From Phycisphaerae bacterium (GTDB taxonomy: Bacteria; Planctomycetota; Phycisphaerae; UBA1845; Fen-1342), in contig JANQFV010000071.1 of the NCBI GenBank assembly GCA_028277645.1, forward strand, positions 1 through 39,071: a stretch of DNA of 39,071 nucleotides. Reading direction: 5' to 3'. Positions 32,823 to 39,071 of the stretch are shown piece after piece. Positions within the stretch are counted from its first letter, which is position 1. Each line of letters starts with the position of its first letter. The translations under genes and the position numbers were made by a program. The notes under the pieces are model-generated. The model was given only the letters and a program-made list of their open reading frames with translations, ran no database searches and had not been told where the DNA came from.

Positions 32823-33158
32823 ATGCCGTTGCACAAGACTAGTCGCATCATCAAGCCGGCTCATCTTGCCCTACAGCGTGAGCTCGTTGAGGAATGGCAG
32901 AATCCCAGCAATGACAGAACTGCGGAGCCGGTCATCTACGAGGCTGACCCCGGCTCGAACGAACCGATTGAGCTGTACGTCGTGTGGTCGAAGTGGCACG
33001 GCGTGTCGGCGGCCAATCGTTCGGAGGTTATTCTCGACGCGTTCGAAGCTGTTCGCGGACGCAACCAGGTACGTCGCGTAGCGATCGCGACGGGTTGGAC
33101 ACCTGAGGAAGCACGCGAGTCGGGTCTGGAAACGCTCAAAGATGATGATGTAGAGTAG
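32823..33158 (+). CDS. small partner of the HEPN-like protein, function unknown
   Basis: The product has 111 residues: MPLHKTSRIIKPAHLALQRELVEEW, then EPVIYEADPGSNEPIELYVVWSKWHGVSAANRSEVILDAF, and an acidic tail ending DDDVE. Strand-rich central part, charged and small, no DNA-binding motif that I recognise and no G-S-x10-D-x-D nucleotidyltransferase motif. The ribosome site GGAGGTGA overlaps the upstream TGA and the ATG follows after 4 bases, so translation is coupled with the HEPN-like gene. I recall similar pairs in planctomycetes. An antitoxin role is inference. Confidence 0.6.
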   Translation: MPLHKTSRIIKPAHLALQRELVEEWQNPSNDRTAEPVIYEADPGSNEPIELYVVWSKWHGVSAANRSEVILDAFEAVRGRNQVRRVAIATGWTPEEARESGLETLKDDDVE

Positions 33159-33230
33159 CGCGATCCGTTTGTACGGACGTCGAGGGATCGAGAGCCTGCC
33201 ACCAACCCCATACGCAATGCGTGAGGACAC

Positions 33231-34250
33231 ATGACAACAGTCCACGAGCAAGTAGCGGACCCGACGCGTGTTCCGAGCGAGGTCTGCGACGCGATTCGCG
33301 CTGCCGAGTCGATTGCGCTCGTGGGGCACGTGACGCCGGACGCGGATGCGCTCGCGTCCATGGGTTCGCTCTGGCTGGCGCTGCCCGAGCTGGGCAAGCG
33401 GCCGCACTTGGTTCTGCCCGAGGGGAGTGTTTCGCGGCAGCTCCAGTACCTGGTTGAGTACGCGGGTCTGCAGGCATGTACGCAGGCAGAACTGGAAGCG
33501 TGTGATTTGATCGTTGGTCTCGACACGGCCAAGCAACGCCGCCTGAATATGGATGATCGGGATGCGCTGGTCGCGCGGATCTCGGTGCTGAACATTGATC
33601 ACCACGCGACCAATCCAGGTTACGGTAAGTGGAACTGGATCGTCGGGCATTCGAGTAGCACTTCGGAACTGGTCTACGCGGTGATCAAGGCCCTGGGTTG
33701 TCAAGTCACGCCCACGATCGCCACGCTGCTGTATGCGGGTGTGCATACAGACACGCAGGGGTTCGCGTTGTCGAATACGGGCGCGAACTCGTTACTCGTC
33801 GGCCATGACCTCGCGCTCGCGGGCGCGAACATCGTCGAGGTCTGCGAGCGGATGCACCGCAGCCAGTCGCGCGGCGAGTTCGATCTGCTCGGCGTGATCT
33901 ACCGGAACACGCACGTTGGTGCCGATGGCCGGCTGGCCTGGTCGACCGCAGATTACGGCGAGATCACCGGCGCGGGCTGCGTGGCCGCTGACATCGATGA
34001 CCAAGTGGAGATCCCGCGTTCGATTGAGGGCGTGGCGGTCGCGATCCTGTTCTCAGAAGGTGACCGCGGCACAATTCGCATGAATTTCCGCGGCGAGCGC
34101 GGCGTGTCCGTACTCGAGCTGGCGCAGCAGTTCGGCGGCGGGGGGCATCACGCCGCCGCGGGCGCAAAGATCGAAGGGACGATGGAGTCGGTCACGGCGC
34201 AGGTGCTACCGGCGGCGGAGCAGTTTGTCGCGGCGCTTGACCGCGATTAG
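33231..34250 (+). CDS. nrnA: DHH-family phosphoesterase, NrnA type (oligoribonuclease/pAp phosphatase)
   Basis: The product has 339 residues. The DHH domain has LVGHVTPDADALASM (His33, Asp37, Asp39), LIVGLDTAK (Asp98) and LNIDHHATNPGYG (Asp123-His124-His125), all metal ligands of the family. The DHHA1 domain ends with QQFGGGGHHAAAGAKIEG, which binds the substrate. Family members degrade 2-5-base RNAs and dephosphorylate 3'-phosphoadenosine 5'-phosphate. The Thr of GHVTPDAD replaces the more usual Asn (GHxNPDGD). A sat gene lies upstream on the same strand, so a link with sulfur activation is plausible. GAGGA lies just before the ATG. It converges with the next gene by 4 bases. Confidence 0.9.
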   Translation: MTTVHEQVADPTRVPSEVCDAIRAAESIALVGHVTPDADALASMGSLWLALPELGKRPHLVLPEGSVSRQLQYLVEYAGLQACTQAELEACDLIVGLDTAKQRRLNMDDRDALVARISVLNIDHHATNPGYGKWNWIVGHSSSTSELVYAVIKALGCQVTPTIATLLYAGVHTDTQGFALSNTGANSLLVGHDLALAGANIVEVCERMHRSQSRGEFDLLGVIYRNTHVGADGRLAWSTADYGEITGAGCVAADIDDQVEIPRSIEGVAVAILFSEGDRGTIRMNFRGERGVSVLELAQQFGGGGHHAAAGAKIEGTMESVTAQVLPAAEQFVAALDRD

Positions 34251-35158
34251 CTGCGGCCCCACCAGCGGCGCTTGCTTTTCTGCTTCGTGGGTGGTTGCTC
34301 CGCCTCTTCGGCGGCCAGGCGTTCGAGCAGTTCCTGATCCGAGACCCTTCCGCCGGTCATGCGGCGCATCATGCGTAGACGCCGGCGCTGCTCGTCGCTG
34401 AGATGCTCCTCATCGATCGCGCCCTCGCTCTTGAACAGGCTACGGGTTGACCGACGAGACTTGCTGTCTGTTGGGGTTGACGGGCCGGTGTCCTTGGGCG
34501 CGGGTGGTTCGGACGTTTCCCTCGAACTTACGGAATCGTCGCCGCACGGCAGCGGCATGACGAACTGCTCCACTTCACCCGGATCGGCGTGCGCGCTGGG
34601 CAGTTCGGGTTGTCCGGCTTCGTATGGCTCGTTAGGCAGTGCGGATTCGTCTAGCTCATCCGCCACATCGAGTTCTTCCGCGGTCTCGTCCGGCCCGCGC
34701 TGCGCGATTCGATTCAGGAGTGTCGACTGTCTGTCGAGCGCTTCGCGCAGTTCGTCGAGCCGATCTCGGCGTAGCGCCACTGCCGCGGATTGGCTTGGGG
34801 CGGGCGCGGTCGTTCCAGGGATGGTCTGGCCAGGGCGACTCTCCAATTCGGTTTGATAACGGTCCAGTTCCGCGGCGCGGTCCTGCAGGTGTCGCGCCCG
34901 CTCTTCGAGCTGCTCACGCCGGGCGGCCAGGTCACGCTCCCAGGCGTCGAGCCGCTCGGTCTCGCGCGCCAAACGGAGGGCGCGGGCCTGTTGCGTTGCC
35001 ATCTCCGCCGCTTCCTCGTCCGAGCGCGCGTTGCCGTCGGCGAACGTGGTCCTCTTCGGACCCTCGTACGGCCCCGCGGGCTGGTCCGCGAGCGGCTTGA
35101 ACCTGGGGCGCAGTGCGGCGTCGCGCGACTCGTCTGTCGGCAGCGAATGGTCATCCAT
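34247..35158 (-). CDS. acidic coiled-coil protein of unknown function
   Basis: The product has 303 residues. From about 45 to 110 there is a strong heptad-rich coiled coil (RALRLARETERLDAWERDL and REQLEERARHLQDRAAELDRYQTEL), followed by a low-complexity, Pro/Ser/Thr/Glu-rich middle. The C-terminus has a helical basic segment (DEQRRRLRMMRRMTGG) and ends KQKSKRRWWGRS. No signal peptide or membrane helix. GGAGG lies 8 bases before the ATG at 35158. The architecture is that of a structural or scaffolding protein, and family identity is unknown. Its TAA overlaps the nrnA stop by 3 bases. Confidence 0.7.
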   Translation of the reverse strand: MDDHSLPTDESRDAALRPRFKPLADQPAGPYEGPKRTTFADGNARSDEEAAEMATQQARALRLARETERLDAWERDLAARREQLEERARHLQDRAAELDRYQTELESRPGQTIPGTTAPAPSQSAAVALRRDRLDELREALDRQSTLLNRIAQRGPDETAEELDVADELDESALPNEPYEAGQPELPSAHADPGEVEQFVMPLPCGDDSVSSRETSEPPAPKDTGPSTPTDSKSRRSTRSLFKSEGAIDEEHLSDEQRRRLRMMRRMTGGRVSDQELLERLAAEEAEQPPTKQKSKRRWWGRS

Positions 35159-35364
35159 GGGCAGAGCCTCCGTCTCTCGCTATCGGCAGACAAGGGACGT
35201 CGGTGCCAGACGACCGTGAGCCGTCCCATAATCACAGCGTTGAGGATTACGCACCACTCTACACCGTACGCGGTGGACGTTCGTGCGTAGCGCGCAGATA
35301 ATCTCCCGCTCGCGCGGCTTGGCGCCGTGCCGTGATCCTGGTCCATCAGCCGATGTGTGTCACC

Positions 35365-36846
35365 ATGAACACCGAGCAGCCGTTTTCGACGTCCGAGACC
35401 GTTGAGCCGCCGGGCGATATCTCAGCCGACGACTTTCGCGCCGCGCTACACCGCGCGGCCGATCTCGCCGCTGACTATCTCGAACAGGTCCACGACTATC
35501 CCGTCGTGCCGAAGATCGAGCCGGGAGATGTGCGGGCGCTGCTGCCGACTGAGCCGCCCGAGGAGGGCGAGCCGCTCGACCAGATCCTCGACGACTACAA
35601 ACGCGTGATCGAACCGCGGACGACGCACTGGAATCATCCCGGCTTCATGGCTTATTTCGCCGTCACCGGCTCCGGACCCGGGATCATCGGCGAGACGCTC
35701 GCGTCCACACTCAACGTCAACGCGATGCTGTGGCGGACGGGGCCGAGTGCGACTGAGCTCGAAGAGCACACCTGCGATTGGCTGCGCCAGATGCTGCAGC
35801 TTCCGGAGGGGCTACACGGACATATCAACGACACCGCGTCGATCAGCTCGCTGCTAGCGCTGGCCGCGGCGCGCGAGCGGCTTGTGGATCTGGACATTCG
35901 GCGCAAAGGCATGGCCGGCCGTAGCGACCTGCCGCCGCTGACGATGTACTGCTCGGACCAGGCGCACTCATCGATCGACAAGGCGGCGATCACGCTCGGC
36001 GTCGGGCTCGAGCATATGCGCCGCATTCCGTCCGACGAGGCGTTTCGCCTGCGCATCGACAAGCTCGAAGAAGCCATCGCGGCGGACAAGGCTGCGGGCT
36101 GCCGGCCGGTCGCAGTCGTCGGTACGCTGGGGACGACTTCGACGACGAGCATCGATCCGCTGCCGGAGATCGCCGCGATCGCGAAACGCGAGAACATGTG
36201 GTTCCACGTCGACGGCGCGTACGCCCTATCCGCCGGCATCTGCCCTGAGTATCGCGCGCTGATGGAGGGCGTGGAGCACGCGGACTCGGTCGTCACGAAT
36301 CCGCACAAGTGGCTCTTCGTGCCGGTCGATTGCTCGGTGCTGTGGGTGCGCGATCCTGATCTGCTCCGCCGTGCGTTCTCGATCATCCCCGACTATCTCA
36401 CGACGACCGAGACCAACGTCACGAACCTGATGGACTATGGCGTGCAGCTTGGCCGGCGGTTCCGCGCGTTGAAGATGTGGATGGTGCTGCGGGCTTTTGG
36501 TGTGAAGGGGCTGCAGGAGCGCATTCGCTATCACTGCGCGCTTGCCAAGGACCTGGCAGCGTGGGTGGACGCGCAGCCGGGGCTCGAGCGCGTCGCGCCG
36601 ACTCCGTTCAGCACGGTGTGCTTCCGCGCGGTGCCGGACCTGCCGCCGGACGAGCAGGACGAATTCAACGAGCGCCTCGTCGCGGCGGTGAATCGCGCGG
36701 GCCCGGTCTTCGTCTCGCACACGCGCTTACGCGAGCGCTTCGTATTGCGCATCTCGATCGGAAACCTGCGCACGCGCCCCGAGCACGTCGAGCAGGCGCA
36801 GCAGCTGGTCACCCGCGCACACGGGCAACTACTGGCGGAACTCTAG
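35365..36846 (+). CDS. PLP-dependent group II amino acid decarboxylase (aromatic-L-amino-acid decarboxylase family)
   Basis: The product has 493 residues. Starts at 35332 (GTG), 35353 and 35365 are all in frame and none has a strong ribosome site; I took 35365. DYPVVPKIEPGDVRALLP, THWNHPGFMAYFAVTGSGPGIIGE, NVNAMLWRTGPSATELE and DTASISSLLALAAARE are AADC-family blocks. His201 (DQAHSSIDKAA) stacks on PLP, Asp283 (HVDGAYALSAG) binds the pyridine and Lys315 (VTNPHKWLFVPVDCS) forms the Schiff base. The enzyme probably decarboxylates an aromatic or other amino acid; the substrate cannot be read. It is followed directly by a composite repeat element. A phenylalanine hydroxylase gene is 6 kb away, but the link is only suggestive. 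Confidence 0.9.
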   Translation: MNTEQPFSTSETVEPPGDISADDFRAALHRAADLAADYLEQVHDYPVVPKIEPGDVRALLPTEPPEEGEPLDQILDDYKRVIEPRTTHWNHPGFMAYFAVTGSGPGIIGETLASTLNVNAMLWRTGPSATELEEHTCDWLRQMLQLPEGLHGHINDTASISSLLALAAARERLVDLDIRRKGMAGRSDLPPLTMYCSDQAHSSIDKAAITLGVGLEHMRRIPSDEAFRLRIDKLEEAIAADKAAGCRPVAVVGTLGTTSTTSIDPLPEIAAIAKRENMWFHVDGAYALSAGICPEYRALMEGVEHADSVVTNPHKWLFVPVDCSVLWVRDPDLLRRAFSIIPDYLTTTETNVTNLMDYGVQLGRRFRALKMWMVLRAFGVKGLQERIRYHCALAKDLAAWVDAQPGLERVAPTPFSTVCFRAVPDLPPDEQDEFNERLVAAVNRAGPVFVSHTRLRERFVLRISIGNLRTRPEHVEQAQQLVTRAHGQLLAEL

Positions 36847-36850
36847 TTCT

Positions 36851-36890
36851 ACCCCCCTCCCTCGCAGGGAGGGGATGGCGGAGGGTCGAA
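36851..36890. repeat. GC-rich hairpin repeat after the decarboxylase stop
   Basis: CCCCTCCCT (36854-36862) and AGGGAGGGG (36866-36874) form a 9-bp stem with loop CGC, followed by ATGGCGGAGGGTCGAA. This is the reverse orientation of the copy at 29401. The element starts 4 bases after the TAG. Confidence 0.75.
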
Positions 36891-36919
36891 CTGTCCCTGT
36901 CATGTCGTGCGTCCTCGCC

Positions 36920-37012
36920 GTCATTCCGAAGCGCAGCGAGGAATCTGGTTTCGTTTGGGTAGTTGCGCTCGTCCGCGGGTAGATTCCTCCTCCCTTCAGT
37001 CGTCGGAATGAC
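36920..37012. repeat. 93-bp dispersed element with GTCATTCCGA/TCGGAATGAC ends, copy 2
   Basis: Same length and same 10-base inverted ends as the copy at 29292. The first 30 bases in this orientation (GTCATTCCGAAGCGCAGCGA...) match the reverse complement of that copy closely, while the centre differs. It contains the inner motifs GAGGAATC and GATTCCTC. Confidence 0.8.
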
Positions 37013-37053
37013 GCGTGTCGCGGGGCGATCCCGCGCGCTCTCAGCCACCCACC

Positions 37054-37059
37054 TACAAT
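37054..37059 (+). promoter_or_regulatory. putative -10 element (TACAAT), near-leaderless gene
   Basis: TACAAT ends 5 bases before the ATG at 37065. A start of transcription 7 bases after it would fall on the ATG, so the mRNA would be leaderless. No ribosome site is present, which agrees. Confidence 0.35.
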
Positions 37060-37064
37060 CCAAC

Positions 37065-37466
37065 ATGCCCGCGAACGCGAAGCCTCAAGAATCACGCCGT
37101 TTCTGGCGAACCGCACTCCGCAACTGGGTGCGCTACACGCTCGTCGTCTGGGCGCTCGCGCTGGCGGCGGTCGCGGCATATGAGCGAACGCTCGCCGGCC
37201 ACACGACCGCGGAGACGCTCGCCCGCCTCGGACAGCCAGCGGTAATCGTTGGCGGCGCGATCCTCGCCCTTTGGCTGGCATTCTTCACGGGCATGTTGAT
37301 CCTCTCGCAAGCCTTCGAACGCCGACAGCAGATCCGCCACACCACGCGCTGCGGCGGTTGCCGTTACGACCTGACCGGCAACCAAAGCGGCACCTGCCCC
37401 GAATGCGGCATGCCGATTCCGAGCGAGCAACGGGAGCGGATTGATGCAAGCAGTGAGCGGCGTTGA
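37065..37466 (+). CDS. small membrane protein with C-terminal zinc ribbon
   Basis: The product has 133 residues from the ATG at 37065. It has two hydrophobic helices (about 20-36 and 57-80) and then CGGCRYDLTGNQSGTCPECG, a C-x2-C...C-x2-C ribbon, ending MPIPSEQRERIDASSERR. The upstream part of the frame falls in a repeat and is not coding. The ribbon and its tail are nearly identical to those of the next gene, at DNA level too, while the N-terminal parts differ. The function is unknown. Confidence 0.7.
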   Translation: MPANAKPQESRRFWRTALRNWVRYTLVVWALALAAVAAYERTLAGHTTAETLARLGQPAVIVGGAILALWLAFFTGMLILSQAFERRQQIRHTTRCGGCRYDLTGNQSGTCPECGMPIPSEQRERIDASSERR

Positions 37467-37497
37467 GCATCGGTGCAACTGCCCCGCTCCGTCTCGG

Positions 37498-37503
37498 TAC
37501 AAT
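37498..37503 (+). promoter_or_regulatory. putative -10 element (TACAAT)
   Basis: TACAAT lies about 90 bases before the ATG at 37594, in the space after the previous stop. No clear -35 was seen. Confidence 0.25.
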
Positions 37504-37593
37504 CAGAGGCCACGATTCCGAACTCCGACGGTGAGCGGCGAATTGGCACCTGCGACCGCGCCGTCAGAACAGTGATTGCACGACAGGACCGGG

Positions 37594-38043
37594 ATGTTGC
37601 GGTGGATTGCGACGATTGCGTTGGTCTTGTCAGCGCTTCACTGGGGGTATCATGCGGTCGAACAACGGCATCGCTGGGTCGAGCTTGGGAACACCCAACT
37701 CTGGATCGGCGGCGAGCGCTACGCGGTCGAATACAGGCTTTATCACGACCACCCTCTCTTCAACAGACTTCCGCTTCAATGCCCACCGGGGTGTTCAGAG
37801 CCACTGTTCTACTATCGTGTGGATCCTCACCTTGAAATGTGGTACCCGCTGTGGGTCTTGCCGTCGGCATCGCTTAGTGCGGTCGTGTTGCTGTGGCGTT
37901 ATCGCCGCCGGTTCCCAGTCGGCCACTGCGCGCGTTGTGGCTACGATCTTACTGGTAATCGGAGCGGCGCCTGCCCGGAATGTGGCACGCCGATTCCGAG
38001 CGAGCAGCGGGAGCGGATCCCGGCAACCAACGATGCACGCTGA
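37594..38043 (+). CDS. small membrane protein with C-terminal zinc ribbon, paralogue of the preceding gene
   Basis: The product has 149 residues from the ATG at 37594, with AGGA 5 bases upstream; a TTG at 37576 is also possible. There is a hydrophobic N-terminal helix (MLRWIATIALVLSALHWGYH), a soluble middle with GNTQLWIGGERYAVEYRLYHDH and a Cys pair CPPGC, then a second helix (YPLWVLPSASLSAVVLLWRY). The ribbon CARCGYDLTGNRSGACPECG ends TPIPSEQRERIP, nearly identical to the preceding gene. The middle part is probably periplasmic. The function is unknown. Confidence 0.7.
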   Translation: MLRWIATIALVLSALHWGYHAVEQRHRWVELGNTQLWIGGERYAVEYRLYHDHPLFNRLPLQCPPGCSEPLFYYRVDPHLEMWYPLWVLPSASLSAVVLLWRYRRRFPVGHCARCGYDLTGNRSGACPECGTPIPSEQRERIPATNDAR

Positions 38044-38087
38044 GCTCTGATCGCGTCTAGCGCGAGGCTTCTCCCCGCACGACACAT

Positions 38088-38093
38088 TACAAT
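38088..38093 (+). promoter_or_regulatory. putative -10 element (TACAAT)
   Basis: TACAAT lies 27 bases before the ATG at 38121, so a leader of about 20 bases with the ribosome site GGGAG is expected. No clear -35. Confidence 0.35.
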
Positions 38094-38120
38094 GCGCGTG
38101 ACGCGCCGGGAGTCTTGCGC

Positions 38121-38456
38121 ATGGACCAGTTCATCAGTGAACCGCTTGAGCCTTTCGGCGATTTCGATACCGCCGCCATGGCGACTGGGGTGCCGGGATT
38201 GCCGGATGGGTTTCGGTGGCGGGACGAGGCGTACACGATCGCCCGCTGCCTCGAGACGTGGAAGCAGTCCGGATCCGAACGCGGCCGGCTGCACGGCGAG
38301 CGGTACCTCCGGAGGCATTACTACCGTCTGCTGATGAGCGACGGGGCCGAGTGGACCGTCTACTTCGTCCGCAACGCACCGCCGGGCCGGCGGTCGGCGC
38401 CGCGGTGGTTCCTCTACGGCGTGACGGACCCCAATCCGGGCCGCGAGCGGCAGTGA
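38121..38456 (+). CDS. small DUF6504-like protein
   Basis: The product has 111 residues. MDQFISEPLEPFGDFDTAAMATGVPGLPDGFRWRDEAYTI, WKQSG, RLHGERYLRRHYYRLLMSDGAEWTVYF and PRWFLYGVTD match the order of blocks that I associate with DUF6504 ('FISEPI.P....FDT..M..GEPGLP..F.WR...Y', 'YLRKHWY', 'WWLY'). GGGAG lies 8 bases before the ATG at 38121. It has no signal peptide or membrane helix. The biochemical function is unknown. Confidence 0.75.
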   Translation: MDQFISEPLEPFGDFDTAAMATGVPGLPDGFRWRDEAYTIARCLETWKQSGSERGRLHGERYLRRHYYRLLMSDGAEWTVYFVRNAPPGRRSAPRWFLYGVTDPNPGRERQ

Positions 38457-38544
38457 GCGGTAACGCCCCATATTCGCGCGGGTGGCGGAGTGTGCTCGCA
38501 CGTCCCCACCTCTTCAGGTGATCACGTCCCCACGCGGTCGAGCG

Positions 38545-38573
38545 TTGCAGCGGGCGGGGTGTAGCGGTACGAT
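38545..38573 (+). promoter_or_regulatory. putative promoter before the tRNA-like sequence
   Basis: TTGCAG (38545-38550) and TACGAT (38568-38573) are 17 bases apart and lie 46 bases before the tRNA-like sequence. A transcript from here would end at the terminator at 38903, about 320 bases. Confidence 0.3.
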
Positions 38574-38619
38574 ACGAGGCCGCTGTGACGGGCTAGGCCC
38601 GGGGCGGCGCGACAACCTG

Positions 38620-38663
38620 GGAGAGGTGGCCGAGCGGCTGAAGGCAACGGTTTGCTAAGCTGC
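38620..38663 (+). tRNA. tRNA-Ser(GCU)-like 5' half, apparently truncated
   Basis: GGAGAGG (acceptor 5' strand), TG, a D-arm GCC-GAGCGGCTGAA-GGC, then ACGGT and the anticodon loop TTGCTAA agree with a bacterial tRNA-Ser(GCU) through position 38. The 3' strand of the anticodon stem (GCTGC) pairs only weakly, with two G-U pairs and one mismatch. I see no variable arm, no T-loop TTCRA and no 3' acceptor strand CCTCTCC within the next 250 bases. It is therefore probably a remnant and not a working tRNA. Confidence 0.45.
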
Positions 38664-38712
38664 GCAGTGCTCGAAAAACCGCCTTGGCGCTAGCAAGAAC
38701 GGGGTCTCTCTG

Positions 38713-38738
38713 AGAGTTTCTGTCAGAGTTTCTGTCAG
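38713..38738. repeat. 12-bp tandem repeat, 2.2 copies
   Basis: AGAGTTTCTGTC occurs twice head to tail (38713-38724, 38725-38736), followed by a partial third unit AG. It lies 50 bases after the point where the tRNA-like sequence breaks off. Confidence 0.8.
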
Positions 38739-38879
38739 CCGAACGAGATGAAGAACGTCGATCTTCCCGCTCCAATTCTGCGTTTGCAGCGTCGTCGCAC
38801 TGAGCTTAATTCCAGCCCCGATCGTGTTACCATAAGGTGAGAGGCTTAGCCATCAGCTGAGCTAAACACACCACCGATG

Positions 38880-38903
38880 CGGCCCGATCCGCGGGCCGTT
38901 TTT
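38880..38903 (+). terminator. intrinsic (Rho-independent) terminator
   Basis: CGGCCCG (38880-38886), loop ATCCG, CGGGCCG (38892-38898), then TTTTT (38899-38903): a perfect 7-bp GC stem and a T-run. It ends whatever is transcribed rightwards from the tRNA-like region. Confidence 0.8.
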
Positions 38904-38974
38904 CGTATCCAGCTACCGCCTTCAATCGTTCTTACGATTCCCAACCAACGTCCCACTCTTCACGGAGATTCGCC

Positions 38975-39071
38975 ATGCCGATGCCCACGTTCTGCGCTCA
39001 GCTGACGGATTACATCCTGTCAGGGCACGCGTACCTGCACTGTCCCACCACTGAGAAGACCCGCTTCGTGG
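38975..39071 (+). CDS. 5' end of a gene, N-terminus resembling AAA-family ATPases (partial)
   Basis: GGAG lies 8 bases before the ATG at 38975, and the frame stays open to the window end: MPMPTFCAQLTDYILSGHAY followed by LHCPTTEKTRFV. The pattern 'F...L..YI.AG...L.V.T.E..R' is one I know from the N-terminus of standalone AAA ATPases in planctomycetes and some phages. Walker motifs would lie outside the window. Confidence 0.45.
   Translation, partial: MPMPTFCAQLTDYILSGHAYLHCPTTEKTRFV

Larger units (their letters stand above)
38457..38974. other. 518-base noncoding region with tRNA-like remnant, tandem repeat and terminator
   Basis: No gene is supported. It contains a putative promoter (38545-38573), a tRNA-Ser-like 5' half (38620-38663), a 12-bp tandem repeat (38713-38738), a tRNA D-arm-like box on the minus strand (38843-38866) and an intrinsic terminator (38880-38903). 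Confidence 0.5.

Noticed and set aside
38620..38890. A tRNA interrupted by a group I intron
   Set aside because: CGGTTT and a later AAACCG could pair, but no conserved intron core and no 3' tRNA half were found downstream.
1..39071. CRISPR arrays, rRNA genes, replication origin
   Set aside because: I saw no regularly spaced 25-40-base repeats, no rRNA sequence and no DnaA-box cluster. The tandem repeats present have 8 or 12-base units without spacers.

Overview
The window is GC-rich and densely coded. It most likely comes from a planctomycete, probably of the class Phycisphaerae or a related lineage, and possibly from a metagenome-assembled genome. The grounds are three membrane proteins ending in a CGYDL-type zinc ribbon (C-x2-C...CPECG), a huge secreted subtilase ending in a dockerin-like GDMNCDG...DVNRDG module, a small DUF6504-like protein, and a mutase with an N-terminal zinc ribbon. 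All of these are patterns I associate with that group. The taxonomic call is inference; no rRNA gene is present.

Layout. 1-3072: the tail of a probable IS transposase, an ABC-2 polysaccharide exporter (permease plus ATPase, leftward) and a divergent UDP-GlcNAc 2-epimerase, i.e. surface glycan export and precursor supply. 3109-13289: a zinc-ribbon membrane protein and three large exported enzymes (a CocE/S15-type hydrolase, a GH116-type glycosidase carrying an inserted module, and a multidomain S8 protease). 13383-15803: a lower-GC nuclease-like gene that looks acquired, followed by about 700 bases of noncoding, repeat-rich DNA. 15804-18637: a zinc-ribbon phosphohexomutase translationally coupled to an M16-like protein lacking its zinc ligands. 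18781-21299: three head-to-tail genes of unknown function, two of them encoding lipoproteins. 21403-25199: an amidohydrolase, a Cys/Met PLP enzyme and adenylosuccinate lyase.

25213-27695 is the most intriguing unit. It is a compact leftward operon of a 30-residue aromatic membrane peptide, an SxtJ-type membrane protein, a NodU/CmcH-type carbamoyltransferase and a 52-residue DUF5989-type membrane protein. I read it as a membrane-associated carbamoylation module whose smallest member is easily missed by gene callers. 27901-30917: a Cys-rich small protein, phenylalanine 4-hydroxylase, and pyrB and pyrR (overlapping genes). 31111-34250, rightward: ATP sulfurylase, a HEPN-like gene with a small partner (toxin-antitoxin-like pair), and an NrnA-type DHH phosphoesterase that could recycle the pAp by-product of sulfur activation. 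34247-38456: a coiled-coil protein, a group II PLP decarboxylase, two small zinc-ribbon membrane proteins with nearly identical tails, and a DUF6504-like protein. 38457-39071: a noncoding stretch with a truncated tRNA-Ser-like 5' half, a 12-bp tandem repeat, a strong intrinsic terminator and the start of a further gene.

Intergenic spaces carry several families of GC-rich hairpins and a bipartite element (hairpin plus a 93-bp GTCATTCC-ended unit) found twice, each time right after a stop codon.
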